This document shows, piece by piece, positions 1-7,489 of a DNA stretch of 20,386 bases; within the stretch, counting starts at the first letter, position 1, and the number at the start of each line of letters is the position of its first letter. Made by a program: the position numbers and the translations under genes. Below the pieces are notes generated by a model. That model was not told where the DNA came from. It did not search any database and was given only the letters and a program-made list of their open reading frames with translations. The stretch covers positions 1-20,386 of the forward strand of contig CAMNND010000007.1 of the NCBI GenBank assembly GCA_946545035.1, read 5' to 3'. Origin of the DNA: an uncultured Clostridium sp. GTDB taxonomy: Bacteria > Bacillota > Clostridia > TANB77 > CAG-508.

Positions 1-615
1 AAAAAAATAATAATGAGATCAACAATTATTTTATGGATTGTAGAAATAATAAAGATAATATTTAACTTATCTGTTGGACTCGTTAAAGAGCCAAATCACT
101 ATGTACCATTATATTATTGTAGTATAATTCTATATGCGGGAATTTTAAGTTCATTCTGCAAAGGAACTTTGAAAAAAATAGGAGATATTTTTATAGCTAC
201 TGGTGCAATTGTTGGAGGTGGTTTTTTCTTAAGCTGCCCAAACACATCAATTGCAATGTACCCATTATGGCATTATCTAAGTATTCAAAGTTTTTTCTTC
301 CATGGAACAATGGTTTACCTTGGAATACTTGTACATATAACGAACTACGTTGATTTACAATTATCAGATTTAAAATACTATGCATCATTGATATCTATAA
401 TGCTTGTAATATCATATATAGCAAATAATATTCTAGATACAAATTTTATGTTTATATCTAAGGATTTTCCTGGAACACCGGTTGCTGTTATATATAATTT
501 AACAGGAAAATTTTTTACAATTGTGATGAGTGTACTACATATGACATTACCATTTTTTATGGTTTATCCAGTAAAAGCACTAATTGTTAGACGTTATGAA
601 AGAAAAACTGCGTAA
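1..615 (+). CDS. YwaF/TMEM164-like integral membrane protein (5' end outside window)
   Basis: This is a very hydrophobic protein with about six membrane-spanning segments. It carries family-like blocks: a Pro-Leu-Tyr-Tyr-Cys-Ser segment near residue 33 of the ORF from the ATG at 13, an FFFHGTMVYLGI segment near residue 93, and DTNFMF near residue 142. These match my recollection of the YwaF / TIGR02206 / TMEM164 membrane family, whose biochemical role in bacteria is not established. The ATG at 13 has no visible ribosome binding site, and the frame stays open to base 1. Family members are usually somewhat longer at the N-terminus, so the real start probably lies upstream and this is a 3' fragment. 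It ends a few bases before the lysS promoter, so the two are probably separate units. The family call is moderately sure; the function is unknown. Confidence 0.7.
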   Translation, partial: KKIIMRSTIILWIVEIIKIIFNLSVGLVKEPNHYVPLYYCSIILYAGILSSFCKGTLKKIGDIFIATGAIVGGGFFLSCPNTSIAMYPLWHYLSIQSFFFHGTMVYLGILVHITNYVDLQLSDLKYYASLISIMLVISYIANNILDTNFMFISKDFPGTPVAVIYNLTGKFFTIVMSVLHMTLPFFMVYPVKALIVRRYERKTA

Positions 616-618
616 GTA

Positions 619-647
619 TTGAAAAAATAGCAATAATAAGTTATAAT
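619..647 (+). promoter_or_regulatory. Sigma-A promoter for lysS leader
   Basis: TTGAAA at 619-624 and a perfect TATAAT at 642-647 are separated by 17 bases, which is the consensus arrangement. It begins three bases after the preceding stop codon. The expected transcription start is near 654, just ahead of the ribosome binding site of the leader ORF. Confidence 0.75.
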
Positions 648-671
648 ATAGACCAAATTGGAGGTAAGAAA

Positions 672-728
672 ATGGTGGTAAAACGGCAAACGGATTTTAT
701 ATTAATTAAAAATAAATTATTAATATAA
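672..728 (+). CDS. 18-codon putative leader peptide upstream of lysS
   Basis: A short ORF (MVVKRQTDFILIKNKLLI) starts at ATG 672 behind a good ribosome binding site (TTGGAGG at 658-664) and immediately after the predicted transcription start. It has three lysine codons in 18, all AAA. Its second half overlaps both arms of a perfect 12-bp inverted repeat, and its stop codon lies inside the right arm, five bases before the lysS ribosome binding site. That layout would allow translational coupling or attenuation of lysS. This is inference: the lysine content is only mildly above what an AT-rich genome gives, and the ORF could be untranslated. Confidence 0.4.
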   Translation: MVVKRQTDFILIKNKLLI

Positions 729-730
729 AA
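695..730 (+). repeat. Perfect 12-bp inverted repeat in the lysS leader
   Basis: Left arm TTTTATATTAAT (695-706) and right arm ATTAATATAAAA (719-730) are exact reverse complements separated by 12 bases. The right arm ends two bases before the lysS Shine-Dalgarno (AGGAGG 733-738). No T-run follows, so it is not an intrinsic terminator. It could be an RNA hairpin or a DNA operator. Confidence 0.65.
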
Positions 731-746
731 TTAGGAGGATATAATT

Positions 747-2225
747 ATGGCAAATGAAGCTGAATTAATGCAAGTTAGATTTGAGAAAGAAGCAAAATTA
801 AAGGAATATGGTACAAATACAAGACCAGAAAGATATGAAAGAACTGTAGATATTGAAGGAGCAAGAGCTTTAGAAGATGGAACAAAAGATGTTTCAGTAG
901 CAGGAAGAATTATTTCTAAGAGAAAAATGGGAAAGATTTCTTTTATTCATATTAGTGATATTACAGGAAGAATTCAATTAGTTATTAAGAAAGAAGATTT
1001 AGGTGAAGAGAGTTATCAAAAATTTCATGAGACAATTGATATAGGAGATTTCGTTGGAGTTAAAGGTGAAATATTTACTACTCAAGCTGGTGAAAAGAGC
1101 GTTCAAGTATATGAATATACATTTTTAGGAAAAGCATACAGACCACTTCCAGAAAAATTCCATGGATTAGTAGATCAAGAAGCTATATATAGAGAAAGAC
1201 ATCTTGATCTAATTATGAATGAAGATACAAAGAAGAGATTTTTATTAAGATCTAAATTCATCAAATTAATGAGAGAATATTTAGATAACAATGGATTTAT
1301 AGAGGTTGAAACACCAGCACTTCAAAATACTGCATCTGGTGCAACAGCAAGACCATTCGTAGCACATCATAATGCATATGATATGGATGTATTCTTAAGA
1401 ATATCTCCAGAGCTTACATTAAAGAAATGTATAATTGGAGGATTCAATAATGTTTATGAAGTTGCAAGAGACTTTAGAAATGAAGGAATTGATAGAAGCC
1501 ATTTACAGGACTTTACAATGGTTGAAGGATATAGCGCATACTGGAACTATGAAGATAATATGAAGTTCCTAAGAGAAATGATTATATACATTTTTAACAA
1601 GTTATTTGATGGAAATTTAACTATCAAAATTGGAGATAAAGATATTGATTTTGGTGGAGAATGGGATGTTGTTTCATTTAGAGATTTAGTTTTAAGAGAT
1701 TGTGGAATTGATATTGATAAATATGAGACAGCAGCTGATTTATTAGCTGAAATAAGAGCTAACAATATTGAGCTTGATGAAGAAAATATTGAATCTTTAG
1801 GAAGAGGAAATCTTATAGATGCTCTTTATAAGAAAGTTAGTAGACCAAAGATGATAAAACCAACATATTTAATTAAACACCCAATAGATTTATCACCTTT
1901 AGCTAGAGCTAATGACGATAATAAACAAATAACAGATAGATTCCAATTAGTTGTTAATGGACAAGAAATAATCAATGGATACTCAGAGCTAGTAGATGCA
2001 AAAGAGCAAGAAGCAAGACTTATCGAGCAAAGCAAGTTAAAAGCTGGTGGAGATGAAGAGGCTATGTCTATTGATGAAGAATACATTAAAGCAATGGAAT
2101 ATGGTATGCCACCAATTTCTGGTTGGGGACTTGGAGTTGATAGATTTCTACAATTCTTAACAAATGTTGAGAATATAAGAGATGTAGTTCTTTATCCATT
2201 AATGAGACCAAGAGATCAACAATAA
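747..2225 (+). CDS. lysS: Lysyl-tRNA synthetase, class II
   Basis: Charges tRNA-Lys with lysine in the cytoplasm. At 492 residues it has the usual bacterial length. The N-terminal OB-fold anticodon-binding domain covers about residues 50-140 (VAGRIISKRKMGKISFIHI and following). The class II catalytic core follows: motif 1 around NNGFIEVETPALQ, motif 2 around EVARDFRNEGIDRSHLQDFT, and motif 3 GWGLGVDRFLQFLTN near the C-terminus. GATARPF and RISPELTLK are hallmark blocks of LysRS. The start has AGGAGG at 733-738. The usual HNPEFT of motif 2 reads HLQDFT here, which suggests a slightly divergent lineage. It is monocistronic: its own promoter lies upstream and a strong terminator follows. The identity is near certain. 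Confidence 0.96.
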   Translation: MANEAELMQVRFEKEAKLKEYGTNTRPERYERTVDIEGARALEDGTKDVSVAGRIISKRKMGKISFIHISDITGRIQLVIKKEDLGEESYQKFHETIDIGDFVGVKGEIFTTQAGEKSVQVYEYTFLGKAYRPLPEKFHGLVDQEAIYRERHLDLIMNEDTKKRFLLRSKFIKLMREYLDNNGFIEVETPALQNTASGATARPFVAHHNAYDMDVFLRISPELTLKKCIIGGFNNVYEVARDFRNEGIDRSHLQDFTMVEGYSAYWNYEDNMKFLREMIIYIFNKLFDGNLTIKIGDKDIDFGGEWDVVSFRDLVLRDCGIDIDKYETAADLLAEIRANNIELDEENIESLGRGNLIDALYKKVSRPKMIKPTYLIKHPIDLSPLARANDDNKQITDRFQLVVNGQEIINGYSELVDAKEQEARLIEQSKLKAGGDEEAMSIDEEYIKAMEYGMPPISGWGLGVDRFLQFLTNVENIRDVVLYPLMRPRDQQ

Positions 2226-2263
2226 AAGCTGATATAAAACGTTTAGATAATTTTAAAAAATAT

Positions 2264-2300
2264 AAAGAAAAATCATCCATTTTTGGATGGTTTTTTCTTT
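2264..2300 (+). terminator. Intrinsic terminator after lysS
   Basis: The arms AAATCATCC and GGATGGTTT, with one G-U pair, enclose a short T-rich loop. They are followed by TTTTTTCTTT and preceded by an A-rich tract. The flanking A and T tracts are nearly symmetric, so it could also act on the other strand. Confidence 0.85.
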
Positions 2301-2320
2301 AAATAATACATGTAATATGG

Positions 2321-2349
2321 TTGATTTTTTTATCTATTAAATATACAAT
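2321..2349 (+). promoter_or_regulatory. Sigma-A promoter for the GH25 gene
   Basis: TTGATT (2321-2326) and TACAAT (2344-2349) have a 17-base spacer. The predicted start near 2356 lies just before the GGAGG at 2363-2367. Confidence 0.65.
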
Positions 2350-2372
2350 AATTATAGAATGTGGAGGATATT

Positions 2373-3485
2373 GTGGAAAATAAGTTTTTCAGTAAAAAGC
2401 ATATAATTATACTAGATATAATAATTGTAGCTATTATTTTTATTGTCTTAGCTAAAATTGGAATTGAAAAATTAATAGTTAAAAATGAAATGAAAACGGC
2501 TAAGCATGCTATTACGATAAATGAGACCGTACATATGTATTCATCTCCAAAAGAAAAGAAGAAATATACTTCTATTGAAATTGGAACTGATACATATATA
2601 CTTAAAAAAATAGCTGATAAAGATGATGTAGATTGGTATAAAGTAATTATCAACGATAAGGTTGGTTATGTTAAGGCAAAAGATGTTGGAAAATATAATC
2701 CGAAATATCAAAAAAGAGATTTAATGCTAGATGTATCTAAATTTAATATGCAAAATAATTTTAAAACAATTGGAGAATTTAAGGCTTTTGTTATAAACAA
2801 TAATATTAAATTTGTATATATAAGAGCTGGTGGAAGAGGATATGGACAAGCAGGAAACTTCTATACAGATCCACAGGCAGATAACTTCGCAGAGGCATGT
2901 GAATTTTTAGGGATTCCATTTGGTTATTATTTCTTGGATGAAGCAATAAGTATTTCAGAAGTTGATGAAGAAGTAAAGTTTATTAAAGAGTACATAGAAA
3001 ATAGACCATACATAAATAATGTTTTACCGGTTGCTATTGATGTTGAGAAACATAGCGAAGCTGGTAGAGCAGATAGCATATGGGATACAAGATATACATT
3101 TGTAAATGATCTTATATCTAAGCTAGAAAAAGAGAATAAAAAAGTTATTTTATACAGTAATGCAAATATTGCAAGTAAGTATTTAGAAAATGTACAAGCT
3201 AAAATGTGGCTTGCTTATTATCCAGGAGTAAAAGAGATACCAAATTATTGGTATTCTGATACAGAAGGGGATGGAGCATTAAATAAAAATATTATTACTA
3301 AAATGATAGGATGGCAATTTACAGAAAAAGGTATAAAAGGTGTAATTGATAAGAAAGTTGATTTAAGTATTGTGTACAGTAATTATCTATTGCACGATAG
3401 CATGCAAGATATTGAAGATGATATAAAACAAACAAATGAAATGGTTTTTGGACCAATTAATAGTGCAAGAAGAAATGAACTATAA
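2373..3485 (+). CDS. Membrane-anchored SH3b-GH25 muramidase (lysozyme-like)
   Basis: A predicted cell-wall hydrolase that cleaves the MurNAc-GlcNAc bond of peptidoglycan outside the membrane. It has 370 residues: a single N-terminal membrane anchor (about residues 10-28), a bacterial SH3-like domain (about 45-107, ending VGYVKAKDVGKY), then a GH25 domain (about 115-345). GH25 marks are LMLDVSKF with Asp120, VYIRAGGRG, FGYYFLDE, AIDVEKH with the Asp223/Glu225 pair, the YSNANIA block, and a closing GWQFTEKG plus a VDLS strand. The start is taken as GTG 2373 because GGAGG (2363-2367) is correctly spaced for it. The in-frame GTG at 2361 overlaps that site and has none of its own. It is probably co-transcribed with the next gene, 29 bases on. 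The family is sure; the physiological role (growth, division or sporulation) is unknown. Confidence 0.88.
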   Translation: MENKFFSKKHIIILDIIIVAIIFIVLAKIGIEKLIVKNEMKTAKHAITINETVHMYSSPKEKKKYTSIEIGTDTYILKKIADKDDVDWYKVIINDKVGYVKAKDVGKYNPKYQKRDLMLDVSKFNMQNNFKTIGEFKAFVINNNIKFVYIRAGGRGYGQAGNFYTDPQADNFAEACEFLGIPFGYYFLDEAISISEVDEEVKFIKEYIENRPYINNVLPVAIDVEKHSEAGRADSIWDTRYTFVNDLISKLEKENKKVILYSNANIASKYLENVQAKMWLAYYPGVKEIPNYWYSDTEGDGALNKNIITKMIGWQFTEKGIKGVIDKKVDLSIVYSNYLLHDSMQDIEDDIKQTNEMVFGPINSARRNEL

Positions 3486-3514
3486 TTAATACACATAAGA
3501 AAATAGGTGAGTTT

Positions 3515-4501
3515 ATGGATAAAAATGAGTATTTGATTAAATTACAAAACGAAAATAGAAATCATATACACAATATTGATCTTTTAATAAAAACTCTAGA
3601 TTTTAAAATTGATGGATTAAAAAAGTCAAAGAAAAAGACGGATCGTATATGTGAACGATTTGATATAGTTTGCTACAACTATAACTTAGTATACGAGATG
3701 GAGGAAACAAAAGAAAAGTTTATCAAAGACTTAGGAGAGCTAACTAAGAAAATTGAAGAGATTGTAAAAAGAAAATCTAGAAATGTGGATTATGATATTC
3801 AAAAGGTATCGAGTATTAATGATTTGTTAGATACATATGAAGTACAATTAAATACAATAAATAGAAACGATTTATCTAATATTGAAAGTCTACAATTAAA
3901 TGCAATAAAAAAAGAAATATATGAAAAATATATGAGATATAGAGCTGATATTGATAGAAATATTTTGAAAGAAAAATATGATAAGATGCAAAATAGAAGT
4001 ACAATATTAAAGGCTTTAGATGAGTTCTTTGTTCTAACAGAAATGAGGGGAAAACAAAAGGAAAACTTATTTACTGCAATACAAGGGATAGATGATTGCT
4101 GCTCTAAGTTCGAAGAAGGATCTGAGCCAAATAGAGAATATAAAATAATTGATATATTAGCAGATATTGATATATATTTTAATGAAAATAAAAAAGCAAG
4201 AAAATACAAAGAAGCATATAATAAACTTATTGAGCTAAGAGAAAAAATTGGAAGTACATTTTCAGTTGAAAGAAGTGAACTAAAAAGTGTAATTGGTGAA
4301 AAATACAAATCAAGATTTCCAATGCCAGTTGAAAGAAATATTAGTAAGATGAGAAAAAAACATGAAAAGGCAATGGAATTTCTATACAGAAGTGGATATA
4401 TAAAAACATATGATCAAGTTGAATACAGATCTAAGATGGCAATTTTAATAGATAAAATGAAACTTTTAACGGATAATGTTGAAAGAGAAATAAATAGATA
4501 A
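3515..4501 (+). CDS. Unrecognised helical, coiled-coil-rich protein
   Basis: I do not recognise this 328-residue protein. It is rich in Lys, Glu, Ile and Asn, has no signal peptide and no membrane segment, and reads as almost entirely alpha-helical with coiled-coil-like stretches (for example around residues 30-95 and in the C-terminal third). A proline break, RFPMPVERN near residue 270, separates a basic C-terminal helical segment. It starts at ATG 3515 behind AGGTGA (3505-3510), 29 bases after the GH25 muramidase stop, and a terminator follows at once. The two genes therefore look like one transcription unit, and a structural or partner role beside the wall hydrolase is possible but only inferred. 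Codon use and base composition match its neighbours. Confidence 0.85.
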   Translation: MDKNEYLIKLQNENRNHIHNIDLLIKTLDFKIDGLKKSKKKTDRICERFDIVCYNYNLVYEMEETKEKFIKDLGELTKKIEEIVKRKSRNVDYDIQKVSSINDLLDTYEVQLNTINRNDLSNIESLQLNAIKKEIYEKYMRYRADIDRNILKEKYDKMQNRSTILKALDEFFVLTEMRGKQKENLFTAIQGIDDCCSKFEEGSEPNREYKIIDILADIDIYFNENKKARKYKEAYNKLIELREKIGSTFSVERSELKSVIGEKYKSRFPMPVERNISKMRKKHEKAMEFLYRSGYIKTYDQVEYRSKMAILIDKMKLLTDNVEREINR

Positions 4502-4548
4502 AATAGAGTAATTATGTGTAAACAAGTTATTCTATTTTTTCTCTTTTT
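4501..4548 (+). terminator. Intrinsic terminator after the GH25 unit
   Basis: AAATAGAGTAA (4501-4511) pairs with TTATTCTATTT (4527-4537) with one G-U pair across a 15-base loop. A TTTTTT run and a second T-rich tract follow. The stem begins at the last base of the stop codon and is AT-rich, so its strength is uncertain. Confidence 0.65.
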
Positions 4549-4575
4549 ATATACACAAAAAAACAGTTTTATGAT
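4546..4575 (+). promoter_or_regulatory. Weak candidate promoter for ymdB
   Basis: TTTATA (4546-4551) and TATGAT (4570-4575) are separated by 18 bases. The -10 overlaps a perfect 10-bp palindrome (ATGATATCAT, 4571-4580), which could be chance in such AT-rich DNA. Confidence 0.35.
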
Positions 4576-4608
4576 ATCATATCAAGAGAAAAAGAAAGGA
4601 TTTTTAAT

Positions 4609-5382
4609 ATGAGGATTTTAACAATAGGAGATATAGTAGGCGAAAATGGTGTAAAAAAGTTTAAAGCTGAATTACCGAAAATAAGAGAAAAATATAATAT
4701 AGATTTTGTTATTGTAAATGCAGAGAATTCTGCTGGAGGTATGGGAATTACAACTGCTATATTTCACGAAATATTAGCATTAAAAGTGGATGCAATTACA
4801 ATGGGAAATCATACATGGGGAAAGAAAGATATTTTTTCATTCATAGATCATCCAAAACTACTAAGGCCAGCTAATTACTCAAAAGGGGTTGTTGGAAAAG
4901 GTGTAGGTGTATATGAATGTAAAGGTAAAAAAATTTGTGTAATTGATTTAATTGGAAGAACAGATATGAATGTTTTATCAGAAAATCCATTTACAAGAGC
5001 TGATGAATTAGTAGAAGAATACAAAGATAAATGTGACTGTATATTTGTGGAATTTCATGCAGAAGCTACTGCAGAAAAAATTGCAATGGCAAATTACTTA
5101 GATGGAAGAGTTGCAGCTGTATATGGAACACATACACATGTGCAAACTGCGGATGAGCAAATACTCGATAAGGGAACAGCTTATATAACTGACATAGGAA
5201 TGACTGGTCCAATAGATTCTATTATAGGAATGGATAAGGATGCATCAATAAAAAGATTTGTTACTTCATTACCAGAAAGATATAAATTAGCTGATGGAAA
5301 ATGTATGCTCAATGGTTGTATTTTTGAGGTTAATGACGATAATTGTCGAGTTATGTCGATAGAGCGTATAATGATAAAATAA
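4609..5382 (+). CDS. ymdB: YmdB-family metallophosphoesterase (cyclic-nucleotide phosphodiesterase)
   Basis: This is a cytoplasmic metallophosphoesterase of the TIGR00282/YmdB family. In Bacillus subtilis YmdB hydrolyses cyclic nucleotides and influences biofilm and motility decisions. The 257 residues are close to the usual length. All expected metal ligands are visible: Asp8 in GDIVGENG, Glu39 and Asn40 in NAENSAGG, Asn67 and His68 in MGNHTWG, His150 in EFHAEAT, and His175/His177 in GTHTHVQT. The C-terminal TDIGMTGPIDSIIGMD block is typical. The start is ATG 4609 with an AGAAAGGA site upstream. In Bacillus the gene sits between rny (RNase Y) and spoVS; here spoVS follows but rny is not in the window. 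Confidence in the family is high. Confidence 0.94.
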   Translation: MRILTIGDIVGENGVKKFKAELPKIREKYNIDFVIVNAENSAGGMGITTAIFHEILALKVDAITMGNHTWGKKDIFSFIDHPKLLRPANYSKGVVGKGVGVYECKGKKICVIDLIGRTDMNVLSENPFTRADELVEEYKDKCDCIFVEFHAEATAEKIAMANYLDGRVAAVYGTHTHVQTADEQILDKGTAYITDIGMTGPIDSIIGMDKDASIKRFVTSLPERYKLADGKCMLNGCIFEVNDDNCRVMSIERIMIK

Positions 5383-5429
5383 AGCTCGAATCTTGGCTTA
5401 CGAAAGTGGTATTAATTTTAGTAAAAATA

Positions 5430-5458
5430 TAGACTTTTATTTGTGATTGTATTATAAA
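5430..5458 (+). promoter_or_regulatory. Weak candidate promoter for spoVS
   Basis: TAGACT (5430-5435) and TATAAA (5453-5458) have a 17-base spacer. No clear sigma-H-type site is visible, although spoVS is sigma-H controlled in Bacillus. The gap between ymdB and spoVS (125 bases) is large enough to hold a promoter. Confidence 0.3.
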
Positions 5459-5507
5459 TATATATGTAGTGAGAAAACAAAAAAATAAAATAATAGGAGG
5501 CCAAAAA

Positions 5508-5771
5508 ATGGAAGTTTTAAAAATTTCATCTAAATCAAACCCAAATTCAGTAGCAGGTGCTATAGCTGGATTAGTAAAGGAAAATAATTATGCAGAAATG
5601 CAAGCTATTGGTGCTGGAGCTTTAAACCAAGCAGTAAAAGCAATTGCAATTGCAAGAGGATTTGTTGCACCATCAGGAGTTGATCTTGTTTGTGTACCAG
5701 CTTTTGCTGAGGTTCAAGTTGAAGGCGAAGAAAGAACAGGAATAAAATTAATTATTGAGGCAAGAAAATAA
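5508..5771 (+). CDS. spoVS: Stage V sporulation protein S
   Basis: An 87-residue Alba-like protein, essentially the family's standard length. It carries the characteristic SNPNSVAGAIAGLVKE and AIGAGALNQAVKAIAIARGF blocks and ends in the IKLIIEARK strand. In Bacillus, SpoVS affects late sporulation (coat and cortex) and septation; it is also found in some bacteria that do not sporulate. The start is ATG 5508, with AGGAGG at 5494-5499, rather than an upstream in-frame start near 5469 that would add 13 lysine-rich residues and lacks a ribosome binding site. It lies between ymdB and recA, as in the conserved Firmicute neighbourhood. A terminator follows. Confidence 0.95.
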   Translation: MEVLKISSKSNPNSVAGAIAGLVKENNYAEMQAIGAGALNQAVKAIAIARGFVAPSGVDLVCVPAFAEVQVEGEERTGIKLIIEARK

Positions 5772-5786
5772 TTATTTATATATAGG

Positions 5787-5817
5787 GGGCATAGTGTTTT
5801 TACTATGCTCTTTTTTT
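5787..5817 (+). terminator. Intrinsic terminator after spoVS
   Basis: GGGCATAGT (5787-5795) pairs with ACTATGCTC (5802-5810), with one G-U pair and a 6-base loop, followed by seven T residues. Confidence 0.9.
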
Positions 5818-5827
5818 ATGAAAATAC

Positions 5828-5856
5828 TTGCAAAATTATTTTTTATGGGGTATACA
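5828..5856 (+). promoter_or_regulatory. Possible second, upstream promoter for recA
   Basis: TTGCAA (5828-5833) and TATACA (5851-5856) have a 17-base spacer and lie just past the spoVS terminator. Transcription from here would cross the main recA promoter and its operator. Confidence 0.4.
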
Positions 5857-5893
5857 TTAGTTATCAGATTCTAAAAAAAAATCATAAAAAAAC

Positions 5894-5921
5894 TTGACAA
5901 AAGAAAAATTTAATATATAAT
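5894..5921 (+). promoter_or_regulatory. Main recA promoter (sigma-A)
   Basis: A consensus TTGACA (5894-5899) and consensus TATAAT (5916-5921) are separated by 16 bases. The expected start, near 5928, falls inside the LexA-type operator. Confidence 0.8.
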
Positions 5922-5926
5922 AACTA

Positions 5927-5940
5927 CAAACAAACGTTCA
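5927..5940 (+). promoter_or_regulatory. LexA-type SOS operator at the recA promoter
   Basis: CAAACAAACGTTCA matches the Gram-positive SOS box CGAACRNRYGTTYC at 12 of 14 positions; the left half-site has A instead of G, and the last base differs. It sits right after the -10, covering the predicted start, as expected for LexA repression. lexA itself is not in the window. Confidence 0.75.
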
Positions 5941-5955
5941 CGAGGAGGATAAAAA

Positions 5956-7020
5956 ATGAGTACAGAAAATACTGAAAAGAAAAAAGCTCTAGAAGCAGCA
6001 TTAAGTCAAATTGAGAAGCAATTTGGAAAGGGATCTGTAATGAAATTAGGCGAAACAACAGTTATGGATGTTGAGGCTATTCCAACAGGTTCACTTAGTT
6101 TAGATATAGCATTAGGAATTGGTGGTATACCAAGAGGAAGAATAGTAGAAGTTTATGGACCAGAATCATCTGGTAAGACAACACTTACATTACATATGAT
6201 TGCTGAAGCACAAAGATTAGGTGGAGAAGCTGCATTTATTGATGCTGAGCATGCTTTAGATCCAACATATGCTAAACATTTAGGCGTTGATATAGATAAT
6301 CTAATCGTTTCACAACCAGATACTGGTGAGCAAGCTTTGGAGATTGCTGAAGCATTAGTTAGAAGTGGGGCATTAGATATTATCGTTGTTGACTCTGTTG
6401 CAGCATTAGTTCCAAAAGCTGAGATTGATGGAGATATGGGAGATTCTCATATAGGTTTACAAGCTCGTTTAATGTCACAAGCACTTCGTAAATTAGCGGG
6501 AGCTATTAATAAAACAAAAACTGTTATAGTATTTATTAACCAATTAAGAGAAAAAGTTGGTGTAATGTTTGGTAATCCAGAGACAACAACCGGTGGTAGA
6601 GCTTTAAAATACTATGCATCTGTTAGATTAGATATTAGAAAAATTGAAAACATTAAGACTGATGGTGAGGTTACAGGAAACAGAGCTAGAGTTAAAGTTG
6701 TTAAAAATAAGATGGCTCCTCCATTTAGAGAGGCAGAATTTGATATAGTGTATGGTAAAGGTATATCAAAATCTGGAAGTATACTTGATTTAGCTGTTAA
6801 CCTAGATATAATCGAAAAGAGCGGTTCTTGGTTCAGCTATAATGGAGAAAGAATTGGTCAAGGTAGAGAAAATATCAAGAAATATCTAGAAGATAATCCA
6901 AAGGTTATGGAAGAAGTTGAAGAGAAAGTTAGAGAAAATTATAAAAAAGCTTTCGAACAAAGCTTAACTGATGAAGAAGCTCCAGCTGAGGAGGCTGAAG
7001 AAGAAAAGTCAGAAGAATAA
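5956..7020 (+). CDS. recA: Recombinase RecA
   Basis: This ATP-dependent DNA strand-exchange protein also acts as co-protease for LexA. It has 354 residues, a normal length. Walker A GPESSGKT is at 68-75, catalytic Glu98 is in FIDAEHALDP, Walker B IIVVDS is near 142-147, and the loop 2 region GNPETTTGGRALKYYASVR is intact. It has the usual acidic C-terminal tail (poly-Glu/Ala). The start is ATG 5956 with AGGAGG at 5943-5948. It is the first gene of a compact unit: recX begins 16 bases after its stop. The LexA-type operator at its promoter indicates SOS induction. Confidence 0.98.
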   Translation: MSTENTEKKKALEAALSQIEKQFGKGSVMKLGETTVMDVEAIPTGSLSLDIALGIGGIPRGRIVEVYGPESSGKTTLTLHMIAEAQRLGGEAAFIDAEHALDPTYAKHLGVDIDNLIVSQPDTGEQALEIAEALVRSGALDIIVVDSVAALVPKAEIDGDMGDSHIGLQARLMSQALRKLAGAINKTKTVIVFINQLREKVGVMFGNPETTTGGRALKYYASVRLDIRKIENIKTDGEVTGNRARVKVVKNKMAPPFREAEFDIVYGKGISKSGSILDLAVNLDIIEKSGSWFSYNGERIGQGRENIKKYLEDNPKVMEEVEEKVRENYKKAFEQSLTDEEAPAEEAEEEKSEE

Positions 7021-7036
7021 TATATTGGAGATAAAA

Positions 7037-7489
7037 ATGGATTTTGAAAAGTTAGAGGAATATGATAGAAATAAAACGAAGGTTTTAAAGTATGTTATAT
7101 ATAAAAAAAGATCTGAAAATGAGATTAGACGTAAATTTCAAAATGATATAGACTCTAATATGCTGGAAGATATAATTGAAGAGCTTAAAGAAAATAATTA
7201 TATTAGTGATACACAATATATTGAAAGGGCCGTGAATGAATTTATGGCCCTTAAAAATTTATCTTTAAAGCAAATAAAATATAAGCTTCAGTCTAAAGGG
7301 ATAAGCAACGATTTGATTGAAGATTATTTTTCAGCTAATAGAGAAGATTTAAATGAATATGAAATAAAATCTGCGGGTAATATTATAACTAAAAAGTATG
7401 ATGAACCAGCAGAAGAAATAATTCAAAATTTATTGAAAAAAGGTTTCGAGTATGATAATGTTAAAGAGGCATTAGAGAGGAGAGACTAA
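7037..7489 (+). CDS. recX: RecA modulator RecX
   Basis: A small (150-residue) helical protein that in other bacteria binds the RecA filament and limits its activity. It consists of RecX-type three-helix repeats. The signature KRSENEIRRKF occurs near residue 24, followed by an IIEELKENNYISDTQYIERAV stretch and then LKQIKYKLQSKGI and VKEAL near the C-terminus. I chose ATG 7037, which has TTGGAG upstream. A longer in-frame reading starting inside recA lacks a ribosome binding site. It lies directly after recA and overlaps scpA by one base (TAATG), so expression is almost surely coupled to recA and SOS-linked. Confidence 0.9.
   Translation: MDFEKLEEYDRNKTKVLKYVIYKKRSENEIRRKFQNDIDSNMLEDIIEELKENNYISDTQYIERAVNEFMALKNLSLKQIKYKLQSKGISNDLIEDYFSANREDLNEYEIKSAGNIITKKYDEPAEEIIQNLLKKGFEYDNVKEALERRD

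Noticed and set aside
695..730. The lysS leader inverted repeat as an intrinsic terminator.
   Set aside because: The stem is purely A/T and no T-run follows; the bases after it form the lysS ribosome binding site.
2361..2375. GTG at 2361 as start of the GH25 gene.
   Set aside because: The GGAGG at 2363-2367 overlaps it, so that site can only serve the GTG at 2373.
3799..4308. 169-codon open frame on the - strand.
   Set aside because: It lies fully inside the helical + strand gene, reads as low-complexity Ser/Phe/Leu, and lacks a ribosome binding site; a typical shadow in AT-rich DNA.
4571..4580. Perfect palindrome ATGATATCAT before ymdB as an operator.
   Set aside because: Ten bases of A/T-rich palindrome are expected by chance in such DNA and no known regulator site matches.
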